This document shows positions 15,688 through 24,174 of a stretch of DNA of 64,000 nucleotides, piece by piece (positions within the stretch are counted from its first letter, which is position 1; the number at the start of each line of letters is the position of its first letter). Made by a program: the position numbers and the translations under genes. This stretch comes from Planosporangium flavigriseum (GTDB taxonomy: Bacteria; Actinomycetota; Actinomycetes; Mycobacteriales; Micromonosporaceae). The stretch spans positions 434,001 to 498,000 of the forward strand of contig NZ_JAATVW010000001.1 of the NCBI RefSeq assembly GCF_011947225.1, in the 5' to 3' direction. The notes beneath the pieces were generated by a model. It was not told the DNA's origin and did not search any database. It saw only the letters and a list, made by a program, of their open reading frames with translations.

Positions 15688-17481
15688 GTGCGGGAGTTTT
15701 CCGTACCGCCGGTCGCGATCATCGACGATTCGGCCACCCTCACCGACCCGGTGTGGGAAAACGCCGCAGTGGCGCCCGACGATGTCCAGTTCGCCCGCCG
15801 CGTCGAGGGCCAGTGGCAGGACGTGACCTGTGGGCAGTTCCGCAACGAGGTCGTCGCCCTGGCCCAGGGTCTGATCGCCGCGGGGGTGCAGGTCGGTGAC
15901 CGCGTCGGACTGATGAGCCGGACCCGGTACGAGTGGACCCTGATCGACTACGCGATCTGGGCGGCCGGCGCGGTGACCGTCCCGATCTACGAGACCTCCA
16001 GCGCCGAGCAGGTCGCCTGGATCCTGTCCGACTCCGGCGCAGTCGGCTGCTTCGTCGAGACCGACGCCCACCGCGCCACGGTCGAGCAGGTCCGCGACCA
16101 GTTCCCGGCGATGGCACACCTCTGGACGATCGACGCGGGCGCCGTGAGCGAGCTGGTCACCGGCGGCTCGGGCGTCCCTGCCGACGAGGTGGAGCGGCGC
16201 CGCAAGGCGGTCGGCGCCGACGACATCGCCACGATCATCTACACCAGCGGCACCACCGGGCGGCCCAAGGGCTGCCTGCTGACCCACCGCAATCTGTACT
16301 TCGACATCGCCAACTCGGTACCCAAGCTGCGGTCGCTGTTCCGCGAGAACTCGTCGACGCTGCTGTTCCTGCCGCTGGCCCACTCGTTCGCCCGGATCAT
16401 CCAGGCCGGCTGCGTGCTGGCGCGGGCCCGGATGGGCCACACCGCCGACGTCAAGAATCTCGTCGCCGACCTGCAGTCGTTCCAGCCGACCTTCATCCTG
16501 TCGGTGCCGCGCGTGTTCGAGAAGGTGTACAACACGGCGGCGCAGAAGGCACAGGCCGACGGCAAGGGCAGCATCTTCGCCCGTGCCGAGCGGGTCGCCA
16601 TCGCCTACAGCGAGTCGCTCGACGCCGGCGGCCCCGGCCTGCTGCTGCGCGCCCAGCACGCGCTGTTCAACAAGCTGGTGTACGGGAAACTGCGCGCCGC
16701 CCTCGGCGGGCGGTGCGGGCACGCGATCTCCGGCGGGGCGCCGCTCGGCACCCGGCTGGCCCACTTCTACCGGGGCATCGGCCTGGACGTCCGCGAGGGG
16801 TACGGCCTGACCGAGACCTCCCCGGTCGTCGCGGCCAACTTCGACGACGGGGTCCGCCTCGGCACGGTTGGCCGTCCGGTACCCGGCACCACCGTGCGCG
16901 TCGCCGACGACGGCGAGATCCTCGTCAAGGGCGACCAGGTCTTCAAGGGGTACTGGAACAACGAGGCCGCGACGGCGGAAGCGCTCGACGCGGACGGCTG
17001 GTTCCGCACCGGCGACCTCGGGGACCTCGACGACGACGGGTTCCTGCGCATCACGGGCCGCAAGAAGGAGCTGATCGTCACCGCCGGCGGCAAGAACGTC
17101 GCACCCGCCGTGCTCGAAGACCGCCTGCGCGGTCACGTACTGGTCAGCCAGTGCATGGTCGTCGGCGACCGGCAGCCGTTCATCGCGGCGCTCGTCACGA
17201 TCGACGAGGAGGCGCTGCCCGCGTGGAAGGCCGAGCACGGCAAGCCCGCCGACGCAGGTGTCGCTGACCTCCGGGACGACGAGCAGCTACGGGCCACCAT
17301 CCAGGAAGCGGTCAACTACGCTAACCAGGCGGTCTCGAAGGCCGAAGCGATCAAGCAATTCCGGATCCTGCCTCGCGACTTCACCGATGCCACCGGCGAG
17401 CTGACCCCTTCCCTGAAGGTGAAGCGCAACGTGGTGATGAAGCAGTACGCCGACGAGATCGCCGCTATCTATGGTGGCTGA
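15688..17481 (+). CDS. fadD15: Long-chain acyl-CoA synthetase
   Basis: A 597-residue AMP-forming ligase that activates fatty acids to acyl-CoA through an acyl-AMP intermediate. Motifs: P-loop-like IIYTSGTTGRPKG near residue 190, GYGLTETSP, WFRTGDLGDLDDDGFLRITG, and the C-terminal Lys region GRKKELIVTAGGKNVAP. Length and order fit the FadD15 group of bacterial long-chain synthetases. It starts at GTG with GAGGAG 6 nt upstream. Its last 11 bp overlap the start of the histidine kinase gene, so lipid activation and the sensor pair are probably cotranscribed. Confidence 0.93.
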   Translation: MREFSVPPVAIIDDSATLTDPVWENAAVAPDDVQFARRVEGQWQDVTCGQFRNEVVALAQGLIAAGVQVGDRVGLMSRTRYEWTLIDYAIWAAGAVTVPIYETSSAEQVAWILSDSGAVGCFVETDAHRATVEQVRDQFPAMAHLWTIDAGAVSELVTGGSGVPADEVERRRKAVGADDIATIIYTSGTTGRPKGCLLTHRNLYFDIANSVPKLRSLFRENSSTLLFLPLAHSFARIIQAGCVLARARMGHTADVKNLVADLQSFQPTFILSVPRVFEKVYNTAAQKAQADGKGSIFARAERVAIAYSESLDAGGPGLLLRAQHALFNKLVYGKLRAALGGRCGHAISGGAPLGTRLAHFYRGIGLDVREGYGLTETSPVVAANFDDGVRLGTVGRPVPGTTVRVADDGEILVKGDQVFKGYWNNEAATAEALDADGWFRTGDLGDLDDDGFLRITGRKKELIVTAGGKNVAPAVLEDRLRGHVLVSQCMVVGDRQPFIAALVTIDEEALPAWKAEHGKPADAGVADLRDDEQLRATIQEAVNYANQAVSKAEAIKQFRILPRDFTDATGELTPSLKVKRNVVMKQYADEIAAIYGG

Positions 17482-19129
17482 CGGGCCGCTGGCTCCGGTG
17501 CTCCTGCCCCGGCCGCGCCTGCTGGGGATCGCGGTCCGGGCCGTGATGCTCGCCTTCATGGCGGCCCTGTCGCTGCGGGCGGCACCGACCCTCGGCGTGC
17601 TCGGCTGGATCGCGCTGATCGCCGTGGCCGCCGTCCCCGCTCTGCTGATGCCCGACCACCGGGTCATCGGACCGCTGGCGCGCCTGGCAGAGGTCATCAC
17701 GACCTGCCTCGCCGCGGCCGCGATCACCCACATCGCCGACCGGCCCGGTGCGGGCGTCGGCACCGCCGCCATCGTGCTGTCCTACCTGTGGGTGCCGGTC
17801 GTGGCGGCCACCCTGATGCGCCGCCGGTACGAGGTGCCCGTCCTGCTCGGGGCGGCCGCCGTGGTCCTCGTCGCGGCCCGCCTCATCGACCCCGAACTGG
17901 CTCGCACCGGGTTCACCGGCTCGAGCATCCACTGGCTCGGCCTCACCGCCGTCGCCGCGGCGGTCTCCACCGCCCTGCAGCACAGCCTGCTGTCCCAGCG
18001 CGACTCGCCCCAGCCGTACGCGGAGGCCACCCGCCTGTTGACTCAGCTGCGCAGCGTCGCCCGGCAACTGCCCGGGGCGACGCTCGACCCGGGCGGGCTC
18101 GCCGAGCACCTGCTCGACGAGGTACGCGCGGTGGCACCGGCGTCCCGGGCTGCGGTCCTGTCGGCGAGCGGCGGCGGGCGACTGGTCGTACTGGCCCAGA
18201 TGGGGGCCGACCGCGTCGACTGGGAGACCGGTCTGGACGCCGACTCGGCGATCGCCGACGCGTGGGCCAGCCAGCAGCCGCAGACGGCCAACCGGTCGCA
18301 GGCGCGGTCGGCCGTGCCCCCGGGGACCGAGGTGTCGGCACTGGTGGTGCCGTTGATCGCTGGTGTCCGTACGGTCGGGTTGATCGTGCTGGAGATCGAC
18401 GCGCCCGCCGCGTACCCGCCGGCCATGATCTCGCAGGCAGCGCAGGTCGCCGCACCGGCGGCGCTGCGCCTGGAGGCCGCGCTGCTCTTCGACGAGGTCC
18501 GGTCGATCGCGACGTCGGAGGAGCGGCAACGGCTCGCCCGCGAGATCCACGACGGGGTCGCGCAGGAACTGGTCATGGTCGGGTACGGCATCGACAACGC
18601 TCTGGCCGCGCTCCCGGACGTCGACGCGACCACCGAGGAGCTTCGGGTCCTGCGTTCGGAGGTCACGCGGGTCATCACCGAACTGCGACTGTCGCTTTTC
18701 GAACTGCGCAGCGAGGTCGACCGGTACGGCGGACTGGCGACGGCGATCGCGGACTACGCGCGTACAGTCGGGCAGTCCGCCGGGTTGCGGGTGCACCTGT
18801 CGCTGGACGAATCGACCGCGCGGCTGCCCGCTGCCACCGAAGCCGAGTTACTGCGCATCGCCCAGGAGGCGATCACAAACGCACGCAAGCACGCCGGGGC
18901 CGAGAACCTTTGGGTCACCTGCACCATTGATCCACCGTTTGCCGAAATCGAAGTATCAGATGATGGGCATGGAATGGTGGACCAGCCCAAAGAAGGCCGA
19001 TACGGTCTTGCAATCATGGCGGAACGAGCGGAACGTATCCGGGGCCGTCTGGAGATCAGACCGCGAGTTCCCAACGGCACGACGGTGGCCGTTGTGCTCG
19101 GCTCAGCGCCTCGGCGCGGTAGCGTGTGA
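17471..19129 (+). CDS. Membrane sensor histidine kinase (HisKA_3 / NarL type)
   Basis: A 552-residue sensor kinase. Residues ~15-175 hold five or six hydrophobic segments forming an uncharacterised membrane sensor. Residues ~200-340 look like a GAF domain. The dimerisation and phosphoacceptor region is RQRLAREIHDGVAQEL with His360. The ATPase region reads LRIAQEAITNARKHA (N box) and VSDDGHGMV (G1), then GRYGLAIMAERAERI. It should phosphorylate the response regulator encoded 28 bp downstream. The start overlaps the fadD15 end by 11 bp. Confidence 0.92.
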   Translation: MVADGPLAPVLLPRPRLLGIAVRAVMLAFMAALSLRAAPTLGVLGWIALIAVAAVPALLMPDHRVIGPLARLAEVITTCLAAAAITHIADRPGAGVGTAAIVLSYLWVPVVAATLMRRRYEVPVLLGAAAVVLVAARLIDPELARTGFTGSSIHWLGLTAVAAAVSTALQHSLLSQRDSPQPYAEATRLLTQLRSVARQLPGATLDPGGLAEHLLDEVRAVAPASRAAVLSASGGGRLVVLAQMGADRVDWETGLDADSAIADAWASQQPQTANRSQARSAVPPGTEVSALVVPLIAGVRTVGLIVLEIDAPAAYPPAMISQAAQVAAPAALRLEAALLFDEVRSIATSEERQRLAREIHDGVAQELVMVGYGIDNALAALPDVDATTEELRVLRSEVTRVITELRLSLFELRSEVDRYGGLATAIADYARTVGQSAGLRVHLSLDESTARLPAATEAELLRIAQEAITNARKHAGAENLWVTCTIDPPFAEIEVSDDGHGMVDQPKEGRYGLAIMAERAERIRGRLEIRPRVPNGTTVAVVLGSAPRRGSV

Positions 19130-19157
19130 GTCACACTAAAAGGGGAGAGCTCCGGAT

Positions 19158-19826
19158 ATGTCCACACCCGTCACCTCGACCACACGGACCAAGGTCCTGC
19201 TCGTCGACGACCACGACCTCATCCGCCGGGGGCTTCGGCACGCCTTCGAGCGGGACCGGCAGTTCGAGGTGGTCGGTGAGGCGGCAACCGCGGCCGAGGC
19301 CATCCGCCAGGCGGGCGCACTGCAGCCCGACGTCGTCATCATGGACCTGCGTCTCCCCGACGGGAGTGGCCTGGAGGCCACCCGCGCGCTGCGCAAGACC
19401 AGCGCCAACATGGGCATCGTCGTGCTGACCATGTACGCCGGTGACGACCAGCTCTTCGGCGCCCTCGAAGCCGGCGCCAGCGCCTTCGTGCCCAAGACCG
19501 CGCCGGCCGACGAGGTCGTCGCCGCCGCCCGCCACGCCGCGTCGGCGCCCAGCGCGTTCACCGCCGCCGACCTGGCCGAGGCGATGAAGCGCCGGCTGGC
19601 ACCGACCGGCCCGCAGCTCTCCCCGCGCGAGGGCCAGGTGCTGCGCCTGCTCGCCGACGGCATGAGCGTCGCGGGCATCGCCAAGCAGCTGTTCGTGTCC
19701 GAGTCGACGGCGAAGACCCACATCTCGAAGCTGTACGAGAAGCTGGGCGCGGCCAACCGGGCCCAGGCGCTGATGACCGCGCTGCGGCTCGGCCTGCTCG
19801 AGGCCCCCGACACCCCGAAGTTCTGA
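19158..19826 (+). CDS. NarL/LuxR-family response regulator
   Basis: A 222-residue regulator. The receiver domain has acidic residues in VLLVDDHDLI, phosphoacceptor Asp63 in VVIMDLRLPDGSGLEA, Thr in VVLTMYAG and Lys in FVPKTAPADEV, so it is a complete, phosphorylatable receiver. The C-terminal LuxR HTH reads LSPREGQVLRLLADGMSVAG and then STAKTHISKLYEKLGA. AGGGGAGAG precedes the ATG. It pairs with the sensor kinase immediately upstream and ends at a strong bidirectional hairpin. Confidence 0.95.
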   Translation: MSTPVTSTTRTKVLLVDDHDLIRRGLRHAFERDRQFEVVGEAATAAEAIRQAGALQPDVVIMDLRLPDGSGLEATRALRKTSANMGIVVLTMYAGDDQLFGALEAGASAFVPKTAPADEVVAAARHAASAPSAFTAADLAEAMKRRLAPTGPQLSPREGQVLRLLADGMSVAGIAKQLFVSESTAKTHISKLYEKLGAANRAQALMTALRLGLLEAPDTPKF

Positions 19827-19832
19827 TTGCAT

Positions 19833-19880
19833 GATCCTGTAGAGAAAGTGGACCGATAACCCCGCTTTCTCTACAGGATC
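19833..19880. terminator. Bidirectional hairpin terminator
   Basis: GATCCTGTAGAGAAAG (19833-19848) and its exact complement (19865-19880) form 16-bp arms around a 16-nt loop. It starts 7 nt after the response-regulator stop and touches the stop codon of the convergent pimB gene, so it can end both transcripts. Unlike most hairpins here it is AT-balanced. Confidence 0.8.
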
Positions 19881-21003
19881 ACGGATACAACAGCTCCCGC
19901 ATCCGGTCGGCCTGGTGCTGCCAGCCCCACTCGGCCTCCACCCAGGCCCGACCGGCCACGCCCAGCCGGCGCGCCAGGTCCGGGTCGCCGAGCAGGGTGA
20001 CCACCCGGTCGGCTATCGCCGCGACGTCCCGTCCGCCCACCACGTAGCCGGTCTCACCCTCGCGGACCGCGTCGGGCGCGCCACCGGAGTCGCCCGCCAC
20101 GACGGGCAGGCCGGTCGCCGACGCCTCGAGATAGACGATGCCGAGCCCCTCCACGTCGAGGCCGGCCCGACGGGTCCGGCAGGGCATCGCGTACACGTCG
20201 CCGGCCGCGTAGTGCGCCGGCAACTCCTCCCACGGCACTGAGCCGGTGAAGACCACGTGCTCGGCCACGCCGTTCTCACGCGCCAACCGCTCCAGTGACG
20301 GCCGGTAAGGTCCGCCGCCGACGACCAGCAGCGCCGCCCCGGGCACCCGGCGGCGGATCTCCGGCAACGCCCGGATGAGCGCGTCCTGGCCCTTGCGGGG
20401 CACCAGCCGGGACACGCAGACGACGACCGGCCGGTCGGACAGGCCGTGCCGCCGGCGCACCTGCGAACCGTCGACGTCCGGGTGGTACGCGTCGGTATCC
20501 ACCCCGGGCGCCAACCGGCGCAACTCCGTCACGTCGTCGAGCACCGGGGCCAGCCGGGCGTGGGTGTATCCCCCCAGATAGGTCACCACGTCGGTGCCGC
20601 AGCCGATGCGTCGCAGCAGGCCGCGGGCGCCGGGCAGGGCCGCCCAGCCGACCTCGTGGCCGTGGGTCTGCGCCACCGCCCGCCGGATGCCGGCCCGCCG
20701 GCGCAGGCCGTCGGCGAGCAGCCCGAGCGGCGCGGCTGCCCCGAACCAGACGGTGTCACAGCCGTACGCCCGCGCGAGCTCCGCCGCCCGACGCGCGACG
20801 CGCGGGGTGGGCAGCAGGATCCCGGTCTCCTCGCGTACCACCTCGAACGGCTGGTCGGCGTCGAACTTCTCCGCGCCCTTCCAGGTCGACGCGTACACGA
20901 CGACGGAGTCCGCCGGCTGGCGTACCGCGAGGTTGTGGACGAACTGCTGGATGCCGCCCGGCCGGGGCGGAAAGTCGTTGGTGACCAGCAGGGTCCGGCT
21001 CAT
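19879..21003 (-). CDS. pimB: GT4 mannosyltransferase (PimB-like)
   Basis: A 374-residue GT-B glycosyltransferase. It starts with MSRTLLVTNDFPPRPGGIQQ, the donor-binding region reads VSRLVPRKGQDALI, and the catalytic EX7E motif is EGLGIVYLEA. It fits the GDP-mannose-dependent phosphatidylinositol-monomannoside mannosyltransferase PimB' (Rv2188c), which makes the second mannosyl transfer of PIM synthesis at the inner membrane face. The ATG at 21003 overlaps the TGA of the M48 protease gene (ATGA). The homologue in mycobacteria also lies beside fadD15, supporting the assignment. Confidence 0.88.
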   Translation of the reverse strand: MSRTLLVTNDFPPRPGGIQQFVHNLAVRQPADSVVVYASTWKGAEKFDADQPFEVVREETGILLPTPRVARRAAELARAYGCDTVWFGAAAPLGLLADGLRRRAGIRRAVAQTHGHEVGWAALPGARGLLRRIGCGTDVVTYLGGYTHARLAPVLDDVTELRRLAPGVDTDAYHPDVDGSQVRRRHGLSDRPVVVCVSRLVPRKGQDALIRALPEIRRRVPGAALLVVGGGPYRPSLERLARENGVAEHVVFTGSVPWEELPAHYAAGDVYAMPCRTRRAGLDVEGLGIVYLEASATGLPVVAGDSGGAPDAVREGETGYVVGGRDVAAIADRVVTLLGDPDLARRLGVAGRAWVEAEWGWQHQADRMRELLYP

Positions 21004-22256
21004 CGTGCGCTCCTTGCCCAGGCTCGGGCGGTGGCCATCCGCTGCACCGTCGACGGGTGCGACGCGAACAGCATGTACTCGACCGGGTTGGGGTCGGGAT
21101 CGCCCAGGTTGACCTGCGACAGCCGGGCCTGCATGGCCGCGAACGTCGCCGGGTCGCGGGTGAGGGCCAGGGCGTGCCGGTCGGCGCGCGCCTCGATGCG
21201 CCGGGACACCGCGTTCTGCAGCGGCCCGGCGACGAGCCCGGCGACCGTGGTGATCGCGAGCAGCAGCGCCACCGCGCGCGGCTCGGCCAGCGACTCGACC
21301 CCGGCCCGGCGCAGCAGCCCGGCCCACGAACCGAGCAGGTAGAACGCGCAGACCGCCGCGGCTGCCCCGAGCGCGGCCAGGAGCGTGCCGGTCACCACGT
21401 CCCGGTCCTTGGCATGGCCGAGCTCGTGCGCGACCACCGACTCCACCTCGGCGGCCGGCGCCTCCCGCAGCAGGGTGTCGTAGACGACGATCCGGCGGGT
21501 CGGGCCGAACCCGGAGACGTACGCGTTGACCGCCCTGGTGCGCCGGGACGCGTCGGCGACCAGGACGTCGGAGACCGGCACACCGTCCCGGTCGGCCATC
21601 GCGACGAGGTCGCTGCGCAGCTGACCGGCCTCCAGCGGCGTGAACTTGTTGAACACCGGCTCGATCAGGACCGGGAACACGAACGTGAGCAGCACCGTCA
21701 ACCCGGCGGCGCCCGCCGCGCCGAACGCCCACCACCACCGGGGCGCGAAATGAGTGATCGTGTAGAACCCGACCAGCACGATCGCGCCGAGTACCGCGGC
21801 GATCGCGTACCCCTTGAGCAGGTCGACCGCCCAGCCGCCCCACCCTTGGGTGGACAGGCCGAACCGGCGCACGACGCTGTGCCGCCACGCGGCGAACGGC
21901 AGGCCGACGAGCTCACCGGCGAAGACCACGAGCAGCCCGCCGAGGAGCGCCTGGGCCAGCCAGTGTCCGCCGAACGGCCGGCCCGCCAACCGGACGAGTG
22001 CGGCTCCAAGCGGGGTGAGCCCGAGCGCGAGCGCGGCGACGAGCCCGATCGCCATGCCGCCGTACATGCTCGGCCGCAGGGCGGAGCGGAACTCCCGACC
22101 ACGGGCGACGGCGTCGGCCGGCAGTTCCCGCAGCGCGGCGATCTGGTCGGCGCGGGGTGCGGGCGGGCTGGTCCACGGCACCCGCAGCGCCGTGATCAGG
22201 GCCAACGCGGCGAGCAAGGCCACGAGCGCGGCGGCGGCCCACCACCGAGGGGTCAT
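21000..22256 (-). CDS. M48 family (Ste24-like) membrane zinc metalloprotease
   Basis: A 418-residue integral membrane protease with about six or seven hydrophobic segments. The zinc site is VVAHELGHAKDRD with the third ligand in RRIEARADRHAL. Length and layout match CAAX protease 1 / Ste24 homologues, which cleave peptides near or in the membrane; bacterial members probably act in protein quality control. GGAGGAG precedes the ATG at 22256. It sits between the Cys-rich small gene and pimB on the leftward strand, coupled to pimB. Confidence 0.9.
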   Translation of the reverse strand: MTPRWWAAAALVALLAALALITALRVPWTSPPAPRADQIAALRELPADAVARGREFRSALRPSMYGGMAIGLVAALALGLTPLGAALVRLAGRPFGGHWLAQALLGGLLVVFAGELVGLPFAAWRHSVVRRFGLSTQGWGGWAVDLLKGYAIAAVLGAIVLVGFYTITHFAPRWWWAFGAAGAAGLTVLLTFVFPVLIEPVFNKFTPLEAGQLRSDLVAMADRDGVPVSDVLVADASRRTRAVNAYVSGFGPTRRIVVYDTLLREAPAAEVESVVAHELGHAKDRDVVTGTLLAALGAAAAVCAFYLLGSWAGLLRRAGVESLAEPRAVALLLAITTVAGLVAGPLQNAVSRRIEARADRHALALTRDPATFAAMQARLSQVNLGDPDPNPVEYMLFASHPSTVQRMATARAWARSAR

Positions 22257-22300
22257 CGCGGCTCCTCCCGCTTGATCGGGCGAGCCAATCTTAATGGGGG

Positions 22301-22573
22301 CTATGCGGCGTGGTGCCCGCGCCGCATCGGGGGGACCAGCCGTAACCGCGGGGGGCTGTCCTCGCGGCTGAGCACGGTCACCTCGAAACCGGCGTCGGCC
22401 AGCGCCTGCAGCGCCCGGCGCTCCTCCTCGTCGGCCAGGCCGGCCGTGGCGTCTCCCCAGCCGGCCCCGACGTCCGGGCCGACCGTCGGCGCCGCCTGGC
22501 CGAACAGCAGGTTCACCACGCATCCCCCGCATGCCTGCCCGCGCACCTTGCACGTGTCGCAGTCGATGAGCAT
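22301..22573 (-). CDS. Small Cys-rich actinobacterial protein
   Basis: 90 residues. The N-terminus MLIDCDTCKVRGQACGGCVV carries four Cys in CxxC-x6-CxxC spacing, suggesting a bound zinc ion or Fe-S cluster. The rest contains a short helical segment (EEERRALQALADAGFEVTVL). TAGGAGGAG precedes the ATG at good spacing. It lies between the NYN-domain gene and the M48 protease gene. From memory, similar short proteins occur in Streptomyces in the same context; no function is known. Confidence 0.78.
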   Translation of the reverse strand: MLIDCDTCKVRGQACGGCVVNLLFGQAAPTVGPDVGAGWGDATAGLADEEERRALQALADAGFEVTVLSREDSPPRLRLVPPMRRGHHAA

Positions 22574-22639
22574 CGGCTCCTCCTAGCGGTCCACCACCGT
22601 GGGTAACCAGACGCTAGAACAGGGGTACGACAGAAAACC

Positions 22640-24019
22640 TCAGGAGCGGGCGAGGCGGCGCAGCAGGGCGTCCGCGCCGAGCGGGTACGCGCCGTGGCGG
22701 CGCACCCCGTCGGCGACCTCCCGGTCCGACGAGACGACCACGACCGGGCGGCCGGCGGGCTCGGCACGTACCAGCCGGCGAATCAGTTCGTCCGCCGTCT
22801 CCCCCTTGCGGGAGAACAGCACCCGCACCCCGCGGGGGGCCGGTGGAAGGCCGACGACCCGCTCGGCACCGTCGAAGACCACCGTGACCTCGGCGCCGGT
22901 CTGCGCCGCGAGGCCACCGAGCCCGTTGACCAGCCGGCCCCGCTGCTGCTCCAGCGAGATCTCGGCGAACCCGCGTTTGGTCACGTTGTACCCGTCGACG
23001 ACCAGGTGCGCCTTGGGCAGCGCGAGCAGGTGGTCCAGCCGGACCGGATCATCAGCGTCGAGGGCGCGGGCGCCCGTCGCGCCGCCCGTGGCGCCGGGCT
23101 GCTCGGCGTGCACATCGGCGACGAAGTCCGCCGGCAGCCGGTCGGCCGGTTCGAGCGCCAATTCGCGGCGCAGCCCCACGGCCGCCCGGCCGATCGTCTC
23201 CAGCAGCAGCCACAGCCGCGCGTCGTCGACGGCCCGGGCGTCCTTGGCGGTCTGCCGGGCCGCCCCGGCCAGGGACTCGGCCTCGGCCAGCTTCGACTTC
23301 AGCCGGCGTACCTCCGCCTCGTGGTCCGCGGTGGCGCGGGCGGCTCGCCCTTTCTCCGTGGCCAGCATCTCGCTCGCCTTGCGCTCGCGCGCCTGCGCCT
23401 CCCGCATCGCCTTGCCGAGGGCGCGGACCTCCTCGCGCAGTCCGCCGGCCTCGTCGCGCAGCCTCGCCAGCTCGTCGCGCAGCTTGTCGGCCTCCACGCG
23501 GGCCACGGCGCGATCGTGCTCGGCGCGCGAGACCCGCTGTTCGATCTCGCGGATCCGCTCCTCGACCGCCGCGCTCGCGGTGTCGGCGCGTACCGCGCTG
23601 CTGGCCGCCACGATCAGGTCCCGCCAGCCCTCCGGCCGGGCCAGGTACGCCAGGGCGGCGACGTCGACCGGGTCGGCGGCGGCCGGCGGGGTCCCGCCGG
23701 CGATGGCCGCGCCGAGCTCGCCCGCCTCCTCGACGACCCGCGTCGCCAGCCGCTGCCGCAGGAGCGGATCCCCACTGAGCTGGGTCGCGATGATCGGCCC
23801 ACCGAGCCGGGCGCGGCGGTTGGGCGCGAACTTGGCCACCCGCCGCAGCGCCATGGGCAGCTCGTCGCTCGGCATTCCGGTGATCGCGGCGGCCGCCAGG
23901 GTGATCACGCGCTGCCGCACCGGCTCCGGCAGCGCCGGCTCCGGCTCGAAGTCCTGGTCCCGCATAGGAGCGCCGGTAGCCTCGGCTACGTCATCGGGGA
24001 ACTGCTCCGGTGCGGGCAT
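22640..24019 (-). CDS. NYN (YacP-like) RNase-domain protein with coiled coil
   Basis: 459 residues. The C-terminal ~170 residues are an NYN/PIN-like domain (HLVVDGYNVTKRGFAE, TVVFDGAERVVG, KGETADELIRRLV, VVVSSDREVADGVRRHG) with the expected acidic residues of a metal-dependent RNase. Residues ~155-275 are a long coiled coil rich in Glu/Arg. The N-terminal ~130 residues are helical. YacP-type proteins act on ribosomal or messenger RNA. The start at 24019 lacks a strong ribosome site. It is divergent from the DEDDh nuclease gene. Confidence 0.85.
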   Translation of the reverse strand: MPAPEQFPDDVAEATGAPMRDQDFEPEPALPEPVRQRVITLAAAAITGMPSDELPMALRRVAKFAPNRRARLGGPIIATQLSGDPLLRQRLATRVVEEAGELGAAIAGGTPPAAADPVDVAALAYLARPEGWRDLIVAASSAVRADTASAAVEERIREIEQRVSRAEHDRAVARVEADKLRDELARLRDEAGGLREEVRALGKAMREAQARERKASEMLATEKGRAARATADHEAEVRRLKSKLAEAESLAGAARQTAKDARAVDDARLWLLLETIGRAAVGLRRELALEPADRLPADFVADVHAEQPGATGGATGARALDADDPVRLDHLLALPKAHLVVDGYNVTKRGFAEISLEQQRGRLVNGLGGLAAQTGAEVTVVFDGAERVVGLPPAPRGVRVLFSRKGETADELIRRLVRAEPAGRPVVVVSSDREVADGVRRHGAYPLGADALLRRLARS

Positions 24020-24174
24020 GCGACAAGTGTCGCATTGCTGACGCCGGGATCGCCCTCACCAGCCGGCCGATCTTGCCTCGGCCCGCGCCCCGCCCCGGTG
24101 ACCGAGGAGGTCCGGGAGACCCCGATCACCATAAAAGGAGCGGCGCCGACAAAGTGTCAGAGGGAGGCCGTAGC

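Noticed and set aside
15499-17238. Upstream extension of the SRPBCC frame
   Set aside because: It runs opposite fadD15 and has no family similarity; the SRPBCC domain starts at the ATG at 15498.
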